IMG/VR virus record: IMGVR_UViG_3300025012_000058
Span: 24,302-88,301 of that record
Strand: one strand, 5' to 3'
DNA from: a virus
DNA: 64,000 nt
How positions within the stretch are numbered: position 1 is the first letter of the stretch; each line of letters opens with the position of its first letter. Positions 59,407 through 64,000 of the stretch are shown one piece after another. Below the pieces are notes generated by a model. That model did not search any database and was not told where the DNA came from. It worked only from the letters and a program-made list of their open reading frames with translations. Position numbers and translations under genes: made by a program.

Positions 59407-59619
59407 ATGAAAACAGAAAAATTCAAAAAGTTTTGGGTAGTAGAAGTAAACAACTACCTGTACGATGCTGCCTATGATGGGAAAGCGTTAAAAGAAAAGC
59501 ACCTATTCCCATCATTCAGAAAGTTCCATTTTATAAGAAGCTGGGACGAGTTGAAATACTTTACTAAACGAAAAGAAATAACGAATGAGGAACTTGTTAA
59601 GCGAGCGTTGGCGGGTTAA
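59407..59619 (+). CDS. Small insert protein 1, unknown
   Basis: The 70-residue protein is basic with many aromatic residues (KFWVVEVNNYLYDAAYDGKA, FRKFHFIRSWDELKYFTKRK). A short strand-strand-helix layout seems likely. It is the first gene of the insert, with the ATG about 130 bases behind the phage-type promoter. Its function is not known; small accessory proteins of mobile regions are often defence or counter-defence factors, but nothing in the sequence shows this. Confidence 0.5.
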   Translation: MKTEKFKKFWVVEVNNYLYDAAYDGKALKEKHLFPSFRKFHFIRSWDELKYFTKRKEITNEELVKRALAG

Positions 59620-59656
59620 TTTTATTACTTATATCGGTAGGGATTTTATCCGTATT

Positions 59657-59712
59657 ATGTTATGTGGTGTGTCAGCTTTGAGCGTGAAGCACGTTTTAAT
59701 GGCACATAACGT
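59657..59712 (+). repeat. Inverted repeat/hairpin between insert genes 1 and 2
   Basis: ATGTTATGTG (59657-59666) pairs with CACATAACGT (59703-59712), ten pairs with one G-U, around an inner weaker stem (GCTT/AAGC). It lies 37 bases after gene 1. The 161-base gap 59620-59780 contains no gene. The site lacks a clear GTTRRRY end, so it is not counted as attC-like with confidence. Confidence 0.6.
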
Positions 59713-59780
59713 TGCGGAATTTGATCCGTTTTTTTAGTGGCATTTGGAACACGAATTTTAATTAACAGATAAAAGTAAAT

Positions 59781-60254
59781 ATGGAAAACGAAATTAACAA
59801 CACAGCAGAAACCGCCACTAAAAATATGGTTTCAAATTTAGTGTTAGCGGATAGTAAAAATGGGCTAACTCCAATGCTCTTTGAATTGGGATGGGGATGG
59901 TATGAAGATTGGAGTTATCACCTATTTATCCATTTCGGAAAAACGCAAGAGCAATTCAAAGAAGATGTAAAATTGCTTCTTGTAAAATACGGAAAGGATT
60001 ATTTAAAAAGCGAAAAGAGCTGGGCGGGTGCGAATGGCTGGGTGGATTTCGTTGCCGATAAAATGTCTGAACTTGGCTACCAACCAATAAAGCCAATTAG
60101 TGAAAGTTTTTTTGGTGCATACATAATTGAAGGCAATGAAAGCGATGATAAGGAGTGGGGTAAAGTTGTTGGTGAGGAACTTTTACAAGAAGCAATTTTA
60201 CACAATAATAAAGTGCGTGAGGAAATGGATAATAGGAACGATGAAGCCCAATAG
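59781..60254 (+). CDS. Small insert protein 2, unknown
   Basis: The 157-residue protein is acidic and Trp-rich (ELGWGWYEDWSYHLFIHFGK, EKSWAGANGWVDFVADKMSE), probably alpha/beta, with no signal peptide or membrane segment. Its start follows an A-rich stretch and its stop lies 14 bases before an attC-like site, as expected for a cassette gene. Family unknown. Confidence 0.55.
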   Translation: MENEINNTAETATKNMVSNLVLADSKNGLTPMLFELGWGWYEDWSYHLFIHFGKTQEQFKEDVKLLLVKYGKDYLKSEKSWAGANGWVDFVADKMSELGYQPIKPISESFFGAYIIEGNESDDKEWGKVVGEELLQEAILHNNKVREEMDNRNDEAQ

Positions 60255-60268
60255 CCCATTTTTATTTC

Positions 60269-60353
60269 CGCTAACGGACGAGCATTGGCGATGTGCCTTT
60301 GCTTCCCTAAAAATAAAAACGGCAAAGGCATATTGACCAATGCTATGTTAAGT
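60269..60353 (+). other. attC-like site 1 (cassette recombination site candidate)
   Basis: The 85-base element has an outer pair CGCTAAC (60269) and GTTAAGT (60347), the latter matching GTTRRRY. Two inner stems are AGCATTGG/CCAATGCT and GTGCCTTTGC/GCAAAGGCAT (with one G-U), around a 19-base loop. Size, order and position between ORFs fit an attC. The first box matches RYYYAAC only partly. A plain hairpin cannot be excluded. Confidence 0.45.
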
Positions 60354-60390
60354 GTCAGTTTGATTTTGCCATTAATTAAAAAAATATGCT

Positions 60391-60687
60391 ATGAGTAAAA
60401 TGAAAAAACAAGCAATGTTATCAGCACTCGGAATTATGGGGGCAATGATGCTACCAGAAAATGAAAGAGAGGCACTAATGAATTTCGACCCAAAAGAAAA
60501 GCCGATACTTTATTTGCCCCCAAGAGAATATCAGCCAACAGGAACGAAAGCATATTTTTTTAATTCTTCTGGCGAATTTTCTACTACGAAAATGTTAAGG
60601 ACGGAGTGCATATTCAAATGTTACGCAATAAACGATAAGAATGCAAAACGCAAATTCGCCAAATGGCAAAAATCAAATTGCACTTAA
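60391..60687 (+). CDS. Small insert protein 3, unknown
   Basis: The 98-residue protein starts 37 bases after the attC-like site. It has a short helical N-terminus (MLSALGIMGAMMLPENEREA) and a strand-rich basic remainder (LYLPPREYQPTGTKAYFFNS, KFAKWQKSNCT). The N-terminal stretch is weakly hydrophobic but too polar for a clear membrane helix. No family recognised. Confidence 0.5.
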   Translation: MSKMKKQAMLSALGIMGAMMLPENEREALMNFDPKEKPILYLPPREYQPTGTKAYFFNSSGEFSTTKMLRTECIFKCYAINDKNAKRKFAKWQKSNCT

Positions 60688-60734
60688 CGTTGACTTGCTT
60701 TACTTAGTTTTTTAACCGATTAGATACCGAAAAT

Positions 60735-60992
60735 ATGAAAACAGAAATAGAATTTTTAGAACAAATAAAAAATGAGTTTGCAACTGCCGAATACGGAGAG
60801 GGAATATCATTTAACCTTAATGAAATAGTAGGAACGATAAATGATAGGATAAGGCAGGTTAAAAAATTGAGTAAAGCAAATGTTATAAAATCGGTTTGCG
60901 ACCAATGCCGATTTAAAGCAGAATGTAGATTTAAAGAGATGAATACCGAACAGAATTGCAAATATTTTATTGATGAGCAAACTGTTTTATAA
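60735..60992 (+). CDS. Small insert protein 4, Cys-rich C-terminus
   Basis: The 85-residue protein has a helical N-terminal half (EIEFLEQIKNEFATAEYGEG) and a C-terminal segment with SVCDQCRFKAECRF and NCKYFID, four Cys arranged as in a small zinc or iron-sulfur site. The ATG follows an A-rich leader typical of Bacteroidota genes. Function unknown. Confidence 0.5.
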   Translation: MKTEIEFLEQIKNEFATAEYGEGISFNLNEIVGTINDRIRQVKKLSKANVIKSVCDQCRFKAECRFKEMNTEQNCKYFIDEQTVL

Positions 60993-61069
60993 CGATGGCG
61001 GTGTAGTAACTGGTGCAAACGAAATGATGAAATGAAACACAACAGTAATAATTAATAAAACTTTTAGCG

Positions 61070-61420
61070 ATGGGATTAAGTCCGTTTTCAAGTTCTTGTT
61101 CTGATAGTTCAAGAACTATTATTCAAGAAAAAATTGTGTATAAACAATTACCAAATCCAAACCCAAATAATTACAAAATATTTAGGGAAAAATCAATTGG
61201 TAAATATTTATTAATTGCAGTAAATTACCCCGATTGCAAAAATTACGAGGGTAATAAAATTTTGCTTTTTGAAAATGTAACAATGCAACAACTAAAGAAA
61301 CAAAAATTAGTTGACCCGCATTTCTCTGACAATGCAAAATTTTACTCACCAATTGCAAGATTTGAACCTACTGAAAAAGGATGGGAAATGGCTTTAAAAT
61401 TAATCGAAACTAATAAATAA
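61070..61420 (+). CDS. Small insert protein 5, unknown
   Basis: The 116-residue product begins MGLSPFSSSCSDSSRTIIQE. A Cys at residue 10 after a short Ser-rich segment is reminiscent of a lipid-attachment site, but no hydrophobic stretch precedes it. The middle and end are strand-rich (YLLIAVNYPDCKNYEGNKIL). It overlaps nothing and lies four bases before the next gene, so both may be one unit. Confidence 0.45.
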   Translation: MGLSPFSSSCSDSSRTIIQEKIVYKQLPNPNPNNYKIFREKSIGKYLLIAVNYPDCKNYEGNKILLFENVTMQQLKKQKLVDPHFSDNAKFYSPIARFEPTEKGWEMALKLIETNK

Positions 61421-61424
61421 AAAT

Positions 61425-61793
61425 ATGGAACAATTATTATTACACTTATTCGGAGATTTCATAGTTCAAAATGACTATGTGGCTTTAAATAAAAAGAAAA
61501 ATACTTTAAAGGGATGGATTTACTGCACATTCCATTGTATAACCTATGCTTTACCATTTCTTTTAATAACGAATTGGAAAGCTGTAATTGGTATTGGAGC
61601 AAGCCATTTTCTTTTTGACAAAACTAATATTGTTGCATATTTTTTGAAATACAGAAACCGAGTTAAAGACATTTCAAATTTTGGGTTTTTACCTGAAAGA
61701 CCTTTTGCAATTACGATTTGGTTATTGATTTTTACCGATAACACATTTCATTTATTATGCAATTATTTTTTTATTTATTTTTTTAGAGCGTAG
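61425..61793 (+). CDS. DUF3307-like membrane protein
   Basis: The 122-residue protein starts with LLLHLFGDFIVQNDYVALNK and carries WIYCTFHCITYALPFLLITN, a layout I associate with DUF3307: an aspartate-containing first helix (HLFGDFIVQ), then hydrophobic helices near 29-48, 50-66 and 93-118. HFLFDKTNIVAYFLK near 65-79 is also typical. DUF3307 proteins are integral membrane proteins of unknown function found in Bacteroidota and phages. It lies inside the foreign insert, so it may act in the host membrane. Confidence 0.55.
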   Translation: MEQLLLHLFGDFIVQNDYVALNKKKNTLKGWIYCTFHCITYALPFLLITNWKAVIGIGASHFLFDKTNIVAYFLKYRNRVKDISNFGFLPERPFAITIWLLIFTDNTFHLLCNYFFIYFFRA

Positions 61794-61830
61794 GCAAAAA
61801 AGATTTTTTAATTAAAATAAAAGAATAACA

Positions 61831-61998
61831 ATGGAAACGAAATCAAAATGCTGCAATGCAACTTACAAGTTATCTGACGATATGATAATAAAAGGCATTC
61901 CAGTTTGCGATGAATGCCATAAAATATGTGTGATAATTGAAGGAGTTGTAAAATTAACAGAACCCCAAATATTAAAAGCAAGAGCAAATTTGCAATAA
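61831..61998 (+). CDS. Small Cys-rich insert protein 7, 55 aa
   Basis: This frame of 55 codons has three Cys groups: SKCCNATYK near residues 5-13, PVCDECHK near 24-31 and ICVIIEG near 32-38. The pattern CC...CxxC...C suggests a zinc knuckle. The ATG follows A-rich sequence and the stop is nine bases before the second attC-like site. Function unknown. Confidence 0.5.
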   Translation: METKSKCCNATYKLSDDMIIKGIPVCDECHKICVIIEGVVKLTEPQILKARANLQ

Positions 61999-62007
61999 TT
62001 ATTAATT

Positions 62008-62096
62008 TTTTAACTAAAAATTCGTATGCTTGTAAAAAGTGTAAAACTTGGTGGGCAAACTGATTGCTAACACATGCATAAACATAACTGTTAGGT
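62008..62096 (+). other. attC-like site 2 at right border of the insert
   Basis: The element has outer boxes TTTTAAC (62008) and GTTAGGT (62090), the latter a full GTTRRRY match, and inner arms TATGCTTGT and ACATGCATA (eight of nine paired). A shorter inverted repeat, CTAACA/TGTTAG, is nested nearby. Its 89 bases are close to site 1. Phage-like sequence resumes immediately after. The inner pairing is weaker than in site 1. Confidence 0.4.
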
Positions 62097-62121
62097 GAAT
62101 CTATTGAATTGTACAAGTTCT

Positions 62122-62202
62122 ATGAACCAGAATACTTCTAAGCCACAAGAGTTCAAAGACTACAGAAATCTATACTCATGTAACTCCAAGTTTGTTCAAT
62201 AA
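62122..62202 (+). CDS. Possible 26-aa peptide or gene remnant
   Basis: An ATG opens a 26-codon frame with phage-like codons (QEFKDYRNLYSCNSKFVQ at its end). It stops 12 bases before the helicase ATG. In another frame, the sequence just behind attC-like site 2 reads LLGESIELYKFYEPEYF then stop. Both could be the tail ends of phage genes cut by the insertion. It is too short to be sure. Confidence 0.25.
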   Translation: MNQNTSKPQEFKDYRNLYSCNSKFVQ

Positions 62203-62214
62203 AGTTAAGCCACC

Positions 62215-63891
62215 ATGTTGAAAACAGCCCTCGAACGAAAAAACAAACTTGTATTGTCATTCCCTTATGACAAGTTCATTGTTCAAGCTCTATCTCCAAT
62301 CAAGAGAAAAGAGTACAAGCCAGCAAAGAAAGAATGGGTTATAAGTTTATGTCAAGATAACCTAGAAGAAGTTTTAGACTTTCTTAAAGATCAAGAATTT
62401 GAAATACAAGAGTCTGCCTTAATTCTAATTGATTCAGTTAAGCAGCTATCTATTCAACAAGATAAGAATCTCCTCCTATCCCAAGCTCAGGATAGTGACT
62501 TTCAAGTCTTTGAACTCAAAGGAGAGTTAAGATCGTTTCAAAGAGCTGGAATAGAGTATGCTGTCATAAATAAACGTGTGTTGATTGGAGATGAACAAGG
62601 GTTAGGTAAAACCATTGAAGCTATTGGAGTAACTCAATCAACTCATGAACTTCCTGTACTTGTAATTTGTATCAATACTCTTATCCCAAACTGGGTTAGA
62701 GAGTTTCAGTCATGGGTGAACTTTGATGTTAAGCCTGTTTACTTTGATTCTGAGTTTCCAGAACAGTTTGAAGTGATTGTGATGAATTATAACAACACAA
62801 AGAAGTTTCTTGAAAAATTAATTACAATTCCGTGGAGAACAATCATAATAGATGAATCACATTTATTAAAATCTACTCAAGCACAAAGAACAAAGTGTGT
62901 TACAAAGATTGTTAACAAGACAGATCCACCTTACATAATGGAGTTAACAGGAACATCTTCACCTAATAAGCCCTCTGAACTTATCCCTCAGCTTTCTTTG
63001 CTTGGTGTGTTAGATAGAGACTTTGGAGGCTGGATGAACTTTGTAACTAGATATTGTGGAGCTTTCAGAGATCGTTTTGGTTGGAATATTTCAGGTTCAT
63101 CTAATTTAGAAGAACTTCATGAAAGAATGAGAAGAAGCTGTTACATAAGAAGAAGTAAGAAAGATGTACTTAAAGAACTACCTGACAAACAGTATCAGCT
63201 CCTTGAGATCAACCTTTCAAATAAGAAGAAGTACAAAGAGGCAGAACAAGACTTTCTTACGTATATTGAAAAGCTGGCACATCAAGATGTAGAAAAAAAG
63301 AAAGATTTAAAGGGTTTGTCTGAAGAAGAAAAGAAAAAGATTAAGAAGAGACATATTATTAATATACTAAGAACTGTAGAAAAGGCAGAACAGTTAGTAA
63401 AACTTGGTCATCTACGTAGGTTGAGTATAGAAGGGAAAGTAGATGATATTATAGAATGGGTAGAGAGTTTTCTTGAATCAGGTGAAAAATTAGTTCTCTT
63501 TGGAGTTCATACCAATGTTATTAATCTCATTTCAGAATACTTTCAATGTAACAAGATCACAGGAGATGTAAAAGTAGAAGAGAGACAAAAGACTGTTGAT
63601 GACTTCCAAACTAACCCAGACACAAAGCTGATAGTGTTGAATTATGAAGCTGGTGGGGTAGGAATTACATTGACTGCTTCCTCTCATGTTGGACTTCTGG
63701 AGCCTCCTTGGACACCCTCCTCCTTATCTCAAGGGGTTGATCGTCTTCACAGGATAGGACAAAAGAATTGTGTGAATGTTTACAGGTTTGTAGCCAAAGA
63801 TTCTATTGATGAATGGGTGTATGAATTACTTCAAATAAAGCAAGTTATTACTTCTCAAGTGAATGAAGGCGAACAGATTCTTCTATTCTAG
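62215..63891 (+). CDS. SNF2-family helicase (SMARCAL1/HARP-like layout)
   Basis: The 558-residue protein has an N-terminal region with YKPAKKEWVISLCQDNLEE, then the SF2 core. Motif I is IGDEQGLGKTIEAIG near 123-137, DESH (for DEAH) near 213-216, and motif III LTGTSSPNKPSELI near 242. A second RecA-like domain has NYEAGGVGITLTASSH near 477 and LSQGVDRLHRIGQKN near 503-517. SNF2-type helicases remodel DNA forks or displace proteins; phage versions act in replication or repair. The N-terminal segment resembles the HARP-like beta region. It follows the insert by about 120 bases, without a clear promoter. Confidence 0.85.
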   Translation: MLKTALERKNKLVLSFPYDKFIVQALSPIKRKEYKPAKKEWVISLCQDNLEEVLDFLKDQEFEIQESALILIDSVKQLSIQQDKNLLLSQAQDSDFQVFELKGELRSFQRAGIEYAVINKRVLIGDEQGLGKTIEAIGVTQSTHELPVLVICINTLIPNWVREFQSWVNFDVKPVYFDSEFPEQFEVIVMNYNNTKKFLEKLITIPWRTIIIDESHLLKSTQAQRTKCVTKIVNKTDPPYIMELTGTSSPNKPSELIPQLSLLGVLDRDFGGWMNFVTRYCGAFRDRFGWNISGSSNLEELHERMRRSCYIRRSKKDVLKELPDKQYQLLEINLSNKKKYKEAEQDFLTYIEKLAHQDVEKKKDLKGLSEEEKKKIKKRHIINILRTVEKAEQLVKLGHLRRLSIEGKVDDIIEWVESFLESGEKLVLFGVHTNVINLISEYFQCNKITGDVKVEERQKTVDDFQTNPDTKLIVLNYEAGGVGITLTASSHVGLLEPPWTPSSLSQGVDRLHRIGQKNCVNVYRFVAKDSIDEWVYELLQIKQVITSQVNEGEQILLF

Positions 63892-63897
63892 CCTTTC

Positions 63898-64000
63898 TTA
63901 TTTATAATGAATATAAATTATGGGTATAACTAAAAAATAACTTAAGAAAAAGTTGTTTTAGAAATATAATTATTATATCTTTATACCAGTTTAAAGTTAA
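63898..64000 (+). repeat. 103-bp direct repeat, copy 2, at window end
   Basis: It is identical to 42347-42449 except for one base. The palindrome at 63900-63918 and the promoter-like block at 63952-63987 are conserved. The repeat runs to the last base of the window, so its right end is not visible. By analogy with copy 1, a gene probably starts just beyond. Confidence 0.9.
63952..63987 (+). promoter_or_regulatory. Candidate promoter inside repeat copy 2
   Basis: Same block as at 42401-42436 (GTTG, then TATATCTTTATACC). It points out of the window to the right and probably drives the next gene. Confidence 0.6.

Larger units (their letters stand above)
59280..62096 (+). mobile_element. Compositionally foreign insert of small genes, cassette-array-like
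   Basis: Between the RNase H gene and position 62096 the sequence changes character. Lysine is mostly AAA, CGT/GCG-type codons appear, genes are no longer overlapping, and gaps of 40-160 bases contain hairpins. Seven small ORFs lie in the same orientation. Two gaps hold sites shaped like integron attC elements (60269-60353 and 62008-62096), the second exactly at the right border. No integrase, transposase or terminal duplication is seen. A cassette array or a cluster of accessory genes from a Bacteroidota genome are both possible. Confidence 0.55.

Noticed and set aside
59596-59602. GTTAAGC as a further attC right box
   Set aside because: It lies within the coding end of insert gene 1 and has no paired arm at a suitable distance. 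A 7-base degenerate match is expected by chance.

Overview
The window is a continuous stretch of a large, AT-rich tailed-phage genome, with every credible gene on the + strand. A tail sheath, tube, tape measure, hub, spike and baseplate-J protein mark it as a contractile-tailed (myovirus-type) phage. The host is most likely a member of the Bacteroidota. Candidate promoters look like TTG-N18-20-TAnnTTT, most genes lack a Shine-Dalgarno sequence and start after A-rich stretches, and lipoprotein signals and DUF5675/NUMOD3-type genes fit that phylum. The host assignment is inference.

Layout. 1-3571: an AAA/ATA-codon-rich host-interaction segment with a tail fibre cut by the window edge, a secreted SGNH hydrolase, a tiny leader-like gene and a membrane-anchored coiled-coil protein. 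3602-8973: a DUF5675 protein, a Nudix chimera, a prohead protease, membrane proteins and a GIY-YIG/NUMOD3 endonuclease. 9066-15556: scaffold, major capsid protein and head-tail connectors. 15605-31577: sheath, tube, assembly chaperones, tape measure, baseplate and a distal fibre-like protein. 31630-36565: a lipoprotein, small genes, an HNH protein, a DnaQ-like exonuclease and the large terminase. 36616-59235: replication and recombination genes (DnaB-like helicase, primase, DnaE-type polymerase, probable SSB, SbcCD, RecA, RuvC-like resolvase, RNase H). 59280-62096: a compositionally foreign insert of seven small genes separated by hairpins, two of which resemble integron attC sites. 62215-63891: an SNF2-family helicase. 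The window ends in a second copy of a promoter-bearing 103-bp repeat also found at 42347.

The most striking system is a complete 7-deazaguanine pathway inside the replication block: QueD, QueE, FolE, a DpdA-like transglycosylase, QueF and QueC. Together these could make preQ1 from GTP and exchange it for guanine in phage DNA, a modification known in other phages to block restriction. A dCTP-deaminase-like protein and a P-loop kinase lie in the same cluster. The second notable system is the small-gene insert, which sits directly behind a phage-type promoter and ends at an attC-like site where phage-like sequence resumes.

No tRNA, rRNA, CRISPR array, integrase or transposase was seen. No portal protein or small terminase could be recognised.
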